NCBI GenBank assembly: GCA_024691085.1
Contig: JAILNX010000009.1
Span: 1-64,000 of the forward strand
DNA: 64,000 bases
Direction: 5' to 3'
Source: Clostridiales bacterium
Lineage (GTDB): Bacteria > Bacillota > Clostridia > Christensenellales > CAG-138
The notes beneath the pieces are model-generated. The model searched no databases. It had not been told where the DNA came from and saw only the letters and a list, made by a program, of their open reading frames with translations. Positions 49,216 to 57,730 of this stretch are shown here, piece after piece. Numbering within the stretch: position 1 is the stretch's first letter; each line of letters starts with the position of its first letter. The translations under genes and the position numbers were made by a program.

Positions 49216-50829
49216 TCAGTATTGGCTAAAATGCCAGTTCTTTACTTCCTCGAATATCATGGGCTCCCGCGCGCTCACGATCCCCGCTATCTTCGCCGAG
49301 ACGATCAGACTGTTCAGCCTGAAATAGAGCGTCATGAAAGGCACGTTCTCGGCGAAATAGTTCTGGAACTCATACGCCCTTTCGCGCAGAGTCTCCTCCG
49401 AATCGGCGGAGAGGAGCGAGAGCGCCAGCGCTTCAAGCTCGTCGTCGTCGATGTGCCCGAAGTTATTCGCTCCGTCCTGACAGACGTAGCTCGTAAGGTC
49501 GCATCCGAGAGCGAGATTGAACCCGACGAGCGCCATATCCCAGTCGCCCGCCTTCAGCGCCTTAACGAAATCGCTCTCGCCGGCGCCGAGGGTGTGTTTT
49601 TTGGTGACGATCTCGACGGAGAAACCGAGCTCCTCAAGTTCGGCCTTGATTAATTGCGCCGCGTCGGAGCGCACGGTGTTCTCGGTCGTCGCGCTGGTAA
49701 GGAGCTTAATCACGAGGCTCTCGCCGGTTCTTGAGTACCTCAGATCCGCCTCCTCGTGCGAGAGCACGGTGAAGCCCGCCTGCTCAATTAGCTCCAGAGC
49801 CCTTTCGGGATCGTAGCCCAGCGTGCCGCTTCTCGTCGAGTTGAGCCAGTTGTCGGGCGGTATGGGCGAATCGGCGACGCGTGCGCGGTTCATATAGACG
49901 TTTGTGATTATCCGCGAGCGGTTCACGGCGTGCGCGACGGCAAGGCGAAGCTCCCTGTGCGAGAAGACCGAATCCCTGTGATTGAATAACAGCGCCTCCA
50001 TATCCTGCGTCATGACGTCGATCACGTTCGTGACGCCGAGCTCCGCGTATTTGCCCGCGGTGAGTATGTCGGTCGGGATCATATTGAGCTGTCCCGCCTC
50101 GAACGAGGCGAGCGCCGTGGACGTCGAGTCCCTCTCGACGAACTTGATGAACTCAATATAGGGCGGTCTGTCCCACCAGTCGGCGTTAGCCGTGAGGACG
50201 ATCGCGTCATCGTCGACGCGGTAGAGGCGGTACGGCCCCGTGCCGACGTGCTTGGATTCGCACTTGACGGGGAAGAGCAGGGAATAGAGAGCCGCGATGC
50301 CGGTAACGTTGAACCTTACGCGGACGGTGTAATCATCGAGCTTTTCAAGCTCCTCTATGCGGTCGAGGCAGGGCTTATAATAGCTTGCCTCCATTTCCTT
50401 TAGCGACTCGTATGTGTACACGACGTCGTCGGCGTCGAACGCGCTGCCGTTATGCCACTTGACGCCCTCGCGCAGGCGCAGTATCCAAGCGCCTTCTCCC
50501 TCGCTTGTCCAGCTCTCGCAGAGGCAGGGCTCGATCTCTCCCTGCGCGTTGAGCGTAAGGAGCTTGTCGTACATGAGCGAGAACAGGTTCAGCATCTCCT
50601 CGGTCGATACGTCGAAGGGATCCTCGAAAGGCGCGTTAACGGGCATGGGCAGACGCATGGTACCGCCGGATACCGGCTCCTTCGTAGGCGCGGGGGAATA
50701 AGAGGGCGACGCCGTCTGGTCGGGATCGGTCTTTCTTCTGAATATCGAGCAGCCCGAAAGACAGCCTGCCGCAAGCAGCAGAACGAGTATGAATATTAAA
50801 GTATTCCTAACCGTCAAGTTCCGTGCCAT
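49216..50829 (-). CDS. Peptide/nickel-type ABC substrate-binding lipoprotein (SBP_bac_5)
   Basis: A 537-residue lipoprotein with two overlapping lipobox-like sites (AAGC and LSGC, cysteines near 22-27), then a Pro/Thr/Ser linker, and the SBP family 5 fold with WILRLREGVKWHNGSAFDADDVVYTYE near 100. Such proteins bind oligopeptides or nickel for ABC importers, but no permease or ATPase genes are adjacent. The start at 50829 is supported by GTGAGGT; it lies 23 bases inside the lytic transglycosylase gene, so the pair is translationally coupled. A role in recovering wall peptides is an inference from that neighbour. Confidence 0.87.
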   Translation of the reverse strand: MARNLTVRNTLIFILVLLLAAGCLSGCSIFRRKTDPDQTASPSYSPAPTKEPVSGGTMRLPMPVNAPFEDPFDVSTEEMLNLFSLMYDKLLTLNAQGEIEPCLCESWTSEGEGAWILRLREGVKWHNGSAFDADDVVYTYESLKEMEASYYKPCLDRIEELEKLDDYTVRVRFNVTGIAALYSLLFPVKCESKHVGTGPYRLYRVDDDAIVLTANADWWDRPPYIEFIKFVERDSTSTALASFEAGQLNMIPTDILTAGKYAELGVTNVIDVMTQDMEALLFNHRDSVFSHRELRLAVAHAVNRSRIITNVYMNRARVADSPIPPDNWLNSTRSGTLGYDPERALELIEQAGFTVLSHEEADLRYSRTGESLVIKLLTSATTENTVRSDAAQLIKAELEELGFSVEIVTKKHTLGAGESDFVKALKAGDWDMALVGFNLALGCDLTSYVCQDGANNFGHIDDDELEALALSLLSADSEETLRERAYEFQNYFAENVPFMTLYFRLNSLIVSAKIAGIVSAREPMIFEEVKNWHFSQY

Positions 50830-51394
50830 AAACCTCACCGTATCTTTCCTTGAGCTTCCCGATCCTGTCGACGTAATTCCGCGTCTCGGCGTAGGGGATA
50901 TCGGTCAGCTCGCCGTTCTCGTCGACGCGCGTTTTCAGCCACTCGTCAAGCCGCCCGTAGCCCGCGTTATACGCGATGAGCGCGTACTTTTCGTTGCCGT
51001 CGTATCTCTCGAGCAGGAAGCTCAGAAGCCAGCAGCCGTAATCGAGGTTGTACTCGGGATCGTAAAGACGCTCGCTGTCGAACTCAAGTCCGCGCCTCCA
51101 AGCGATCCACTCGCCCGTAGAGGGGAGCACCTGCATGAGTCCGACCGCGCCGTCGCCGGAAACGGCCCTCGGATCGAAGCCGCTCTCGGTCTTTACGACC
51201 GCCGCGACAAAAGCTGGCTCGAGCCCGTAGCGGTGCGCGGCGTTTCGGATCTCCTCTTTATACGATAGGGGAAGGGACGCGTCGCGGAGCTTCGTTATAA
51301 TGCCGCGGCCGAATATGAGCATAAGCCCGACCGCGAGGAGAACGAGCCCCAAAAGTATGAAGACGACGGGGGAGCGCTTCTTATTCTTCGCCAT
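50807..51394 (-). CDS. Lytic transglycosylase (SLT family)
   Basis: A 195-residue membrane-anchored murein hydrolase: one N-terminal helix (10-28) and an SLT domain. The catalytic glutamate is in VVKTESGFDPRAVS near residue 68, followed by GAVGLMQVLPST, and the AYNAG motif lies near residue 140. It cleaves glycan strands, forming anhydromuramic ends. It overlaps coaE by 14 bases upstream and the peptide-binding protein by 23 bases downstream, so the three are an operon. Confidence 0.92.
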   Translation of the reverse strand: MAKNKKRSPVVFILLGLVLLAVGLMLIFGRGIITKLRDASLPLSYKEEIRNAAHRYGLEPAFVAAVVKTESGFDPRAVSGDGAVGLMQVLPSTGEWIAWRRGLEFDSERLYDPEYNLDYGCWLLSFLLERYDGNEKYALIAYNAGYGRLDEWLKTRVDENGELTDIPYAETRNYVDRIGKLKERYGEVYGTELDG

Positions 51395-52004
51395 ACGCGC
51401 CTGCCGTTTCCGCTTTGATAGCTTTGTTCTTTACCTTTTCGTATTCCGCGTCGACCTTCAGATAAAGCTCTTCGAGGCTCCCGGAGTTATCGATAACGAC
51501 CGAGGCGTACCCGGCCTTCTTTTCGTCGGACATCTGCTTCGATATCCTTGCCATTGCCTCGTCGCGAGTCATGCCGTCTCGCGCCATCGCGCGGAGAATG
51601 CGCGTCTTAAGAGGCGCGGTGACGAGCCAGACCTCGCCGCAAACGCGATTGAAGCCGGATTCAATAAGAAGCGCAGCGTCGACGAACGCGATGCTTCCCG
51701 CCGCCTCGGCCTCAGACGCTCTTTGCTTTAACGCCTTGGCTATGGCGGGGTGCGTTATCCTCTCGAGCTTCTTTATCTTCTCCTCGGAGGCGAACACGAC
51801 GGCGGCGAGCTTCTTGCGGTCGAGGGTTCCGTCGTCACGGAATACGCCCTTGCCGAAAGCCCGCCTGACCTTTTTAAGCGCGGAAGGATCGGCCATGACC
51901 TCGCGCGCGACCTCGTCCGCGTCGAAAACGACGGCTCCGAGCTCGCGAAGACGCTTAGTGACCATGCTTTTTCCCGATGCGATACCGCCTGTAAGACCGA
52001 TCAT
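51381..52004 (-). CDS. coaE: Dephospho-CoA kinase
   Basis: A 207-residue P-loop kinase for the last step of coenzyme A synthesis. It begins MIGLTGGIASGKSMV with the Walker A loop, then DADEVAREVM near residue 33 and VDAALLIESG near residue 108. GGAGG, 7 bases upstream, selects the third in-frame ATG as the start. In many Bacillota coaE follows polA and mutM; here it instead leads an operon with a lytic transglycosylase, while polA is about 9 kb away on the other strand. Confidence 0.93.
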   Translation of the reverse strand: MIGLTGGIASGKSMVTKRLRELGAVVFDADEVAREVMADPSALKKVRRAFGKGVFRDDGTLDRKKLAAVVFASEEKIKKLERITHPAIAKALKQRASEAEAAGSIAFVDAALLIESGFNRVCGEVWLVTAPLKTRILRAMARDGMTRDEAMARISKQMSDEKKAGYASVVIDNSGSLEELYLKVDAEYEKVKNKAIKAETAGAYGEE

Positions 52005-52046
52005 GCACATACCTCCAATCATATCAATAATATCACAACGGAGAGA

Positions 52047-52085
52047 AAAATAAAAGAGGCGGAGCAAGATTTGCTCTGCCTCTTT
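52047..52085 (-). terminator. Terminator of thiT
   Basis: A 12-base-pair stem with one G-T pair (52056-52067/52071-52082), flanked on the minus-strand 3' side by TTTTATTTTT. Confidence 0.75.
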
Positions 52086-52098
52086 CTGCGTTGTGTTT

Positions 52099-52932
52099 TT
52101 ATTCTGCCTTCGGTTCTTCCTTGACTTCAGGTCCCGCGGTCTCGGGAACGGCCTCGGCTTCCTCTGCGGGGAAGCCCAGATACTTCCTTAACGGCTTATA
52201 GAGCAGCATCATAACGATGACCGTAAGGACGATCTCGGCGAGCATATACCAGCCGTTGTAGAGCGCGGAATAGATCCACGGATTCGTCATGGGGAGTCCC
52301 CAATAGGTCTCGGGCATCCAGCCGCCCCAGATCCACGCGCCGGTCACGAGGTGGCAGACAAAGCGCAGAGTGAACGAGAATACGATGCCGATGACTACGC
52401 CCGCGCGCTTCTTTCCGAATATGCCGGAAAGGCCGATCACGGTGTAGGCGAGGATATAATCGAGGAACATGATTCCGACCGCAGAAACCACGTCGGAGGC
52501 GTAGCCGATGTTCTTGATGCCGAAGATAAGCTGAACAAGGCTGAAAACAAACGCCGTGAACAGACCCCAGCCGGTGCCGTAGCGGTGGCAGATTATGACT
52601 ATGGGAAGCATGCTCAGGATCGTAAGACCGCCGCCGAAGGGCATGGGGATCTTAAGAAGCTCGTTCAGAACGACGGCAACGGCGATCATCAGCGCGCTCT
52701 CGACCAGCTGAAGCGTCTTTATCTTCGGCCTTTTCTTCAAGCCGATGATCAGCATCACGATACCGATCGCGGCAAGCAGGCCCGCAACGATCAGTATGGA
52801 CATGGACGTGTAATCGCCCATCTTTGCGAAGAAGCTCGTTTCGGGAAGCTTCGTAAAATCATACAGGCAGCCGAAGCCGATACCGACTCCGGCGGCAAGG
52901 ATCAAAAGTATTCCCAATACGACAAGGACCAT
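52099..52932 (-). CDS. thiT: ThiT-family thiamine transporter S-component with N-terminal extension
   Basis: A 277-residue integral membrane protein. The ThiT core starts near residue 76 (LVESALMIAVAVVLNELL, then GGGLTILSMLPIVIICHRYG), and the thiamine-binding end is represented by FSFTLRFVCHLVTGAWIWGGW near 200 and YNGWYMLAE near 235. ThiT proteins are usually near 190 residues. Here about 70 residues with two extra helices precede the core, and an acidic Glu/Ala/Pro tail follows. It would work with a shared ECF energising module encoded elsewhere. A TPP riboswitch upstream confirms the thiamine role. GGAGG precedes the ATG. Confidence 0.9.
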   Translation of the reverse strand: MVLVVLGILLILAAGVGIGFGCLYDFTKLPETSFFAKMGDYTSMSILIVAGLLAAIGIVMLIIGLKKRPKIKTLQLVESALMIAVAVVLNELLKIPMPFGGGLTILSMLPIVIICHRYGTGWGLFTAFVFSLVQLIFGIKNIGYASDVVSAVGIMFLDYILAYTVIGLSGIFGKKRAGVVIGIVFSFTLRFVCHLVTGAWIWGGWMPETYWGLPMTNPWIYSALYNGWYMLAEIVLTVIVMMLLYKPLRKYLGFPAEEAEAVPETAGPEVKEEPKAE

Positions 52933-52944
52933 AAAAACCTCCTT

Positions 52945-53097
52945 AAAACAAACACCCTCCGCGTTCGGTGCGGAAGGCGTCATAAGGCATTTATTTTCCG
53001 TACCGCTTCCCTACGCAGGCATTACCCCAACAGGTTCAAAGGCTCAATTCTCAGCTTTGCGGGAGACCCGCAAAACGCGCCCAGCGGAGCATATTTC
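52945..53097 (-). promoter_or_regulatory. TPP riboswitch with terminator-type expression platform
   Basis: The aptamer (53003-53097, minus strand) contains the THI-box segments GCTGAGA, CTTTGAACCTG, GGGTAATGCCTGCGTAGGGA, and closing stem arms CCGCT/AGCGG. Downstream, CGCCTTCCGC and GCGGAGGGTG (about 52953-52979) form a G-T-containing stem followed by TTTGTTTT. TPP binding should favour termination before thiT. Confidence 0.93.
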
Positions 53098-53111
53098 GTT
53101 TTACAATTGAA

Positions 53112-53139
53112 ATTATACCACGGCTTTTGTTAATTGCAA
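53112..53139 (-). promoter_or_regulatory. Promoter of the TPP riboswitch/thiT transcript
   Basis: On the minus strand TTGCAA (53134-53139) and TATAAT (53112-53117), 16-base spacer. Confidence 0.75.
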
Positions 53140-53172
53140 GCACAAAATGGCTCCCGCTCCGGATTTTCGTTA

Positions 53173-53201
53173 TTGCGAAGGACGGCGGATTATATTATAA
53201 T
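53173..53201 (+). promoter_or_regulatory. Promoter of the nucleoside kinase-exonuclease III genes
   Basis: TTGCGA (53173-53178) and TATAAT (53196-53201), 17-base spacer, 34 bases before the start. Confidence 0.75.
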
Positions 53202-53234
53202 AACGCATAATAATACCCTGCCGGAGGAAATGGA

Positions 53235-54902
53235 ATGAACATAGTTATCGACGGCAAAGCCTGCGATATGAAGCAGGGACAGACCATAATGGACGCCGCA
53301 CAGGCTCTCGGACTCATGGGGAGCTCGCTTAAGGACCGTCCGCTTGCCGCGAGGATAGGCGGCGAGATATTCAATCTGTCCTATACGCCCATGTACGAGA
53401 CGGAGATCGAGCTCATACGGTTCGACGACGAGGAGGGCGTGAGGGTCTACGAGCGCACTCTGCAGTTCGTGCTTATCATGTGCACGCGCAAGCTGTTCGG
53501 CAAAACGCGCGTGTTCGTGCGCTATTCGCTCGGCAAGGGGCTCTATATCACCATCGACAAGGAGCCGGAGTTTACCGAGGAGGATATGCTCCTTCTTAAG
53601 GAGGAGATGAAGAGGGTCATCGGGCTCGATCTTCCCCTGCAGAGGAAGCGCATAAGCATCCAGGAAGCGCTCGCTTTCTATGAGAAGGACGGGCAGACCG
53701 ACAAGGCGGCGCTTTTAAAGTGGCGCAGGTTCAACTATTTCGACGTATACCGCTGCCCGGACTATTCGGACTATATCGACTACTATTACGGCGAGACGAC
53801 CCCGTCGACGGGCTTCGTTTCCGCCTTCGATCTTCATTACAAAAAGGGCGGGCTCGTCCTCATGCGCCCCTCGCGCGAGGAGCCGGATCACGCCGCGCCC
53901 TATGAGGATTTCCCGAAGATGAGCGCCGTCTTCAAACGGACGGACGACTGGGGCAGGCTGATGACCTGCTCGACCGCGAACGAGCTGAACACCCGCGTTA
54001 TGAACGGCACCGTGCGCGAGCTCATAAGGGTCAACGAGGCGCTGCACGAGAAGATGTACGCCAAGACCGCCGACGCCATCATCGAGCGCAGGGCGCGCGC
54101 AGTCATGATCGCAGGGCCGTCGTCGTCGGGCAAGACCACCTCCGCGAACCGCATCGCGACGCAGCTCCGCGCCGAGGGGATCGATCCCATAATGATCTCG
54201 CTCGACGACTATTACTGCGACAGGCAGTTCTGCCCGCGCGACGAAAAAGGCGAGCTCGACTTCGAGCACATAAACGCCCTTGACATCAAACGTTTCAATC
54301 ACGATCTGAAGCTGCTTATGGCAGGCGAAGAGGTCGAGCCGCCCGTGTTCGACTTCGTAGAGGGGAGGCCGAAGGAGAGCGGCCGCGTTATAAAATGCGA
54401 AAAGGATCAGCTCCTCATCATCGAGGGCATACACGGCCTTAATCCCATGATGCTCGGCGAGGATATAGATGTCGAGCGCGTGTTCCGCGTCTACGTTTCC
54501 GCGCTCACGACCATCAACCTTGACGATCACAACCGCGTCAGGACGACCGACCTTCGCATACTCCGCCGCCTGGTGCGCGATTACGAAACGAGGGGCGCTT
54601 CGATGGAGAGGACGCTCTCCATGTGGCCGAGCGTAAGGCGCGGCGAAAAGCGCTGGATATTCCCCTTTCAGGAGCAGGCGGACATGATACTGAACACCAT
54701 ACTGCACTACGAGCCCGCGATAATGAAGCGCCACGTTTATCCCCTGCTTCTCACCGTGCCGCCCGAGAGCGAGTATTACTGCATGGCAAGGAGCATAGTC
54801 AAGTACTTAAACTACTTCCTCGAAGCGAACGTCGAGGACGAGATACCCCCGACGAGCGTCCTCAGGGAGTTCATCGGCGGAAATACATTCTATAAGGACT
54901 AA
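53235..54902 (+). CDS. Uridine kinase-like nucleoside kinase with TGS and tRNA-synthetase-type N-terminal domains
   Basis: A 555-residue fusion. Residues 1-60 form a TGS-like domain (KQGQTIMDAAQALG), about 60-230 resemble the second additional domain of threonyl-tRNA synthetase, and from about 280 there is a phosphoribulokinase/uridine kinase domain with Walker A IAGPSSSGKTTSANR near 293 and LDDYYCDRQFCPRD near 322, plus LLIIEGIHGLNP near 395. This three-part architecture is a recognised Bacillota family annotated as uridine kinase or nucleoside kinase; its true substrate and the purpose of the synthetase-like part are not established. GGAGG sets the ATG. The exonuclease gene follows after 5 bases. 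Confidence 0.87.
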   Translation: MNIVIDGKACDMKQGQTIMDAAQALGLMGSSLKDRPLAARIGGEIFNLSYTPMYETEIELIRFDDEEGVRVYERTLQFVLIMCTRKLFGKTRVFVRYSLGKGLYITIDKEPEFTEEDMLLLKEEMKRVIGLDLPLQRKRISIQEALAFYEKDGQTDKAALLKWRRFNYFDVYRCPDYSDYIDYYYGETTPSTGFVSAFDLHYKKGGLVLMRPSREEPDHAAPYEDFPKMSAVFKRTDDWGRLMTCSTANELNTRVMNGTVRELIRVNEALHEKMYAKTADAIIERRARAVMIAGPSSSGKTTSANRIATQLRAEGIDPIMISLDDYYCDRQFCPRDEKGELDFEHINALDIKRFNHDLKLLMAGEEVEPPVFDFVEGRPKESGRVIKCEKDQLLIIEGIHGLNPMMLGEDIDVERVFRVYVSALTTINLDDHNRVRTTDLRILRRLVRDYETRGASMERTLSMWPSVRRGEKRWIFPFQEQADMILNTILHYEPAIMKRHVYPLLLTVPPESEYYCMARSIVKYLNYFLEANVEDEIPPTSVLREFIGGNTFYKD

Positions 54903-54907
54903 AGGAT

Positions 54908-55669
54908 ATGAAGCTGATTTCATGGAACGTGAACGGGCTCCGCGCCTGCATGGGCAAGGGCTTTGAAGAGTTCTTCAAAAAAGAGGACGCGGACGTCTTT
55001 GCCATACAGGAATCGAAGCTCCAGGAGGGGCAGATAGACTTCGCGCCCGAGGGCTATCACGCTTTCTGGAACTATGCCGAAAAGAAGGGCTATTCAGGCA
55101 CGGCGGTGTTCACCAAAAAGGAGCCGCTCCGCGTGTTCAACGGCATGGACATGGGCGAAAGGTTCGAAGGGGAGGGCAGGGTGATAACCCTCGACCTCGG
55201 CGATTTCTTCTTCGTCACGGTCTACACCCCCAACGCGCAGAGGGAGCTTACCAGGCTCGCCTACCGCTGCGAGTGGGAGGACGCCTTCCGCGAGTACGTC
55301 GTTTCGCTCGACTCGGAAAAACCCGTCGTCATCTGCGGCGATATGAACGTCGCGCATAACGAGATCGACCTTAAGAACGCCAAGTCCAACCGCGGCAACG
55401 CGGGCTTTACCGACGAGGAGAGGGAGAAGTTCACCGCGCTTCTCTCGGCGGGCTTCGCGGACACCTTCCGCATGAAGTACCCCGACCGCGCGGCGTACAC
55501 CTGGTGGAGCTATATGTTCAAGGCGCGCGAGAAGGACGTCGGCTGGCGCATCGACTATTTCCTCACCAGCAAAAGGTTCTTCCCGAACGTCGGGGACGCC
55601 CTCATCTACAAGGATATCACGGGCAGCGATCACTGCCCCGTAGGACTGATCCTCAAGGGAGACAAGTAA
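54908..55669 (+). CDS. xth: Exodeoxyribonuclease III / AP endonuclease
   Basis: A 253-residue enzyme of the ExoIII branch of the EEP fold. It acts at abasic sites in base excision repair. Metal and catalytic residues are visible in LISWNVNGLRA (residue 3), IQESKLQ near 36, VYTPNAQREL near 104, CGDMNVAHNEIDL near 143, and the C-terminal GWRIDYFLTS and GSDHCPVGL near 217-245. It is five bases after the nucleoside kinase gene, so both share one promoter. Confidence 0.94.
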   Translation: MKLISWNVNGLRACMGKGFEEFFKKEDADVFAIQESKLQEGQIDFAPEGYHAFWNYAEKKGYSGTAVFTKKEPLRVFNGMDMGERFEGEGRVITLDLGDFFFVTVYTPNAQRELTRLAYRCEWEDAFREYVVSLDSEKPVVICGDMNVAHNEIDLKNAKSNRGNAGFTDEEREKFTALLSAGFADTFRMKYPDRAAYTWWSYMFKAREKDVGWRIDYFLTSKRFFPNVGDALIYKDITGSDHCPVGLILKGDK

Positions 55670-55699
55670 TTATGTGCAGATAACAGATTGAATAAAGCA

Positions 55700-55832
55700 A
55701 CATAGAAAGGGAACCTGTTAACGGGCTGCAAGTAAACCTTTGCATGCTGACAGGCGACCCATGCCCACGTGTGGGCAGCCGGTAATATGAGGGCTTTGCC
55801 CGAAACTGAAATACCCCCGGATTCCCCGGGGG
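55700..55832 (+). ncRNA. Candidate structured RNA in the exonuclease-radC interval
   Basis: A non-coding stretch dense in complementary segments: CCTGTTA (55714-55720) with TGACAGG (55748-55754) enclosing TGCAA (55727-55731)/TTGCA (55740-55744); GCCCAC/GTGGGC (55763-55776); GGGC-TTT-GCCC (55791-55801) within GGTA (55781-55784)/TACC (55812-55815); and a terminal CCCCCGG/CCGGGGG hairpin (55814-55832). The + strand is preferred because the terminal hairpin would then be 3'. I do not recognise the family; gut-clostridial motifs such as Clostridiales-1 or 6S RNA are candidates to test. Confidence 0.35.
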
Positions 55833-55849
55833 ATCATTATTGTATGATT

Positions 55850-56590
55850 TTACGGGAGCCTCCACGTCGTGAGATCGATACCGTCCTCTATGGGAACGGT
55901 CTGATGATGCATTATGGCGGTGCACTCGCCTTTAGCGACTATGATGTGCTCGGTAAGCTCTATCCTGCGCGAGCGGAGCGCGCTCTTCAGGCTCTCGGTG
56001 GCGTAGATATCCGCTGACGACGGCGCGGAGCTTCCGGAGGGATGATTGTGAGCGATCGTCACACGGGTCGCCCTGCTCTTTACCGCGTTCTCGACGATAT
56101 TGTCGATGGGGATGACCGCGGAATCGCTCGAGCCGGTCGACACCCTTGTCAGCTCCGTAACGTAATGCTCGCTGTCAAGGAACATCTCGATCACGATCTC
56201 GTCGTCGAACTTGTTGAGCACACGGTGACAGTATTCGGCCGCCGCCTTGACTGAGCCGAGCTTTTCCTTCCGGTATTCGATAATGCGGAAGGGCTTGGTC
56301 CTTATATCGTTCACGAGCTTAAGGAGCGTGATCGTGTGCTCGGTAAGATCCGTCCTGAAGCGGAGCTCGTCGGAGTCGGCCGAAAGCACTTTCTCGAACG
56401 AGCCGAATTCGTGAACGAGGTTCCGCGACAGGTCGTAGACGTCGCGCCTCGGTATGGCGAAAGTCAGAAGCAGCTCGAGCAGATCCTTGTCGTCCAGCGA
56501 ATCAAAGCCGTTCAGAAGGTAACGCTCCTTGATCCTTTGCCTGTGCCCGAGATGAGGTATCGCCGGGCCGTTTTTATAGTCGTTTGCCAT
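55850..56590 (-). CDS. radC: RadC-family JAB/MPN domain protein
   Basis: A 246-residue protein with an N-terminal helix-hairpin-helix-like part (GHRQRIKERYLLNGFDSLDDKD-region, about 18-90) and a C-terminal JAB metalloprotease-like domain with the metal motif AHNHPSGSSAPSSAD near residue 190. RadC is conserved but its activity and the old link to DNA repair are uncertain. The ATG at 56590 has GGGGGA upstream; the longer frame to 56629 lacks a site. It stands alone on this strand. Confidence 0.9.
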   Translation of the reverse strand: MANDYKNGPAIPHLGHRQRIKERYLLNGFDSLDDKDLLELLLTFAIPRRDVYDLSRNLVHEFGSFEKVLSADSDELRFRTDLTEHTITLLKLVNDIRTKPFRIIEYRKEKLGSVKAAAEYCHRVLNKFDDEIVIEMFLDSEHYVTELTRVSTGSSDSAVIPIDNIVENAVKSRATRVTIAHNHPSGSSAPSSADIYATESLKSALRSRRIELTEHIIVAKGECTAIMHHQTVPIEDGIDLTTWRLP

Positions 56591-56710
56591 AAAGTCCCCC
56601 GCAGCGTTTGTTAAGCTATATTTTATCATGTTTTCGGCAATAAGTGAATCATTTTTCCGTTTTTAATGGAATATAGTCCTGTAAAGACAATACGCGGGGA
56701 GGATGATTAA

Positions 56711-57688
56711 ATGAAACTGATCCGTTTGACAGCGGCCGCCGCGGCGCTAATGGTCATGCTGACCGGGTGCACCGGCAAAAAGAGCGGGAACAACGGCGCG
56801 GCGCCCACGGAGAGCGCGGGGTACGCCGTTCCGACGGAGCTTCCTTACACGGAGGATCCCGATATCGAGACCACGTTCCGCCGCTCAACGCTCTACTACG
56901 CGTCGGACGAGGGGTATCTCGTGCCGGTAACGAAGCTCGTCCCGTGGGAGGAGGGCATCGCGAAGGCCTGCCTTTCCTATATGACGGGCACCGAAGTCAA
57001 TTCAAAGGCCGCAGGCGCGCTCGGGCTAAAAACGGTAATACCTGCGGGAGCGGAGCTTACCATCACGATTAAGGAGGGGAACGCGCTGGTCGACTTAAGC
57101 TCGATGCCGCCTCTTCCCGACGCCGCGAGCGAGATAAATATGATCGAGGCGATAGTGAACACCCTCGTAGGCTTCTCCACCGTGACGACGGTTACGGTAA
57201 CGCGGGATGGCGCCGGCGGGACGCTCGAGAACGGGACGGAGCTTCCGGTAAGAATGTCGGCGTATCCCCTGAATCCCGAAAAAGGCGCGCTCGAGACCAT
57301 TGCGGGTGCGGTGCCCGCGACGCTTTATTTCCCGAATATGCAGGGCACTCTGACCGTTCCCGTAACGAGGTATTTAAACAGGGATCCGTCGGTCTACTCG
57401 CTCGTGTCCGCACTGATTGAGGGTACGGGCTCGGACGGTCTGAGGAGCTGCTTCCCGGAAAACACGCTGCTCTTAGGAGCTGCGATAGAGGGCGGCACGG
57501 TCACGGTCAACCTCTCCGACGATTTCAAGGCGGTCGAGAGGACGGAGGGCCTCTTCAGCCTCGCGGTGAAAACGCTTTGGCTGACGCTGGCGGAGCGCTT
57601 CGATTTCGAACGGCTCGCCATTCAGGTAAACGGCGTGAACTACGCGCCGGAGACGGCGGATATCCCGACGGACGTAAACGTGTTCTGA
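56711..57688 (+). CDS. Lipoprotein with two GerMN domains
   Basis: A 325-residue lipoprotein, lipobox MLTGCT (cysteine at about 20), a short linker, then two GerMN-type domains (about 55-180 and 190-325). Landmarks are YYASDEGYLVPVTK with VDLSSMPPLP in the first, and LYFPNMQGTLTVPVTR with VNLSDDFK in the second. GerM-like proteins are surface lipoproteins of sporulating Bacillota needed in sporulation or germination, but the domain also occurs outside that context. GGGGAGG precedes the ATG. A terminator follows. Confidence 0.85.
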   Translation: MKLIRLTAAAAALMVMLTGCTGKKSGNNGAAPTESAGYAVPTELPYTEDPDIETTFRRSTLYYASDEGYLVPVTKLVPWEEGIAKACLSYMTGTEVNSKAAGALGLKTVIPAGAELTITIKEGNALVDLSSMPPLPDAASEINMIEAIVNTLVGFSTVTTVTVTRDGAGGTLENGTELPVRMSAYPLNPEKGALETIAGAVPATLYFPNMQGTLTVPVTRYLNRDPSVYSLVSALIEGTGSDGLRSCFPENTLLLGAAIEGGTVTVNLSDDFKAVERTEGLFSLAVKTLWLTLAERFDFERLAIQVNGVNYAPETADIPTDVNVF

Positions 57689-57690
57689 AA

Positions 57691-57724
57691 TAAAAAAAGC
57701 TCCGAACGCATCGGAGCTTTTTTG
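57691..57724. terminator. Bidirectional terminator
   Basis: AGCTCCGA (57698-57705) and TCGGAGCT (57711-57718) flanked by A and T runs, between convergent genes. Confidence 0.88.
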
Positions 57725-57730
57725 TTTTTA

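Noticed and set aside
55785..55810. Hammerhead-ribozyme-like core (ATGAG-GGC...GCC-CGAAAC)
   Set aside because: The required CTGA part before ATGAG is absent (AAT is found), so the catalytic core is not complete.
55653..55925. 90-codon minus-strand frame across the xth-radC interval
   Set aside because: It has no ribosome site, overlaps the end of radC and runs through the candidate structured RNA.
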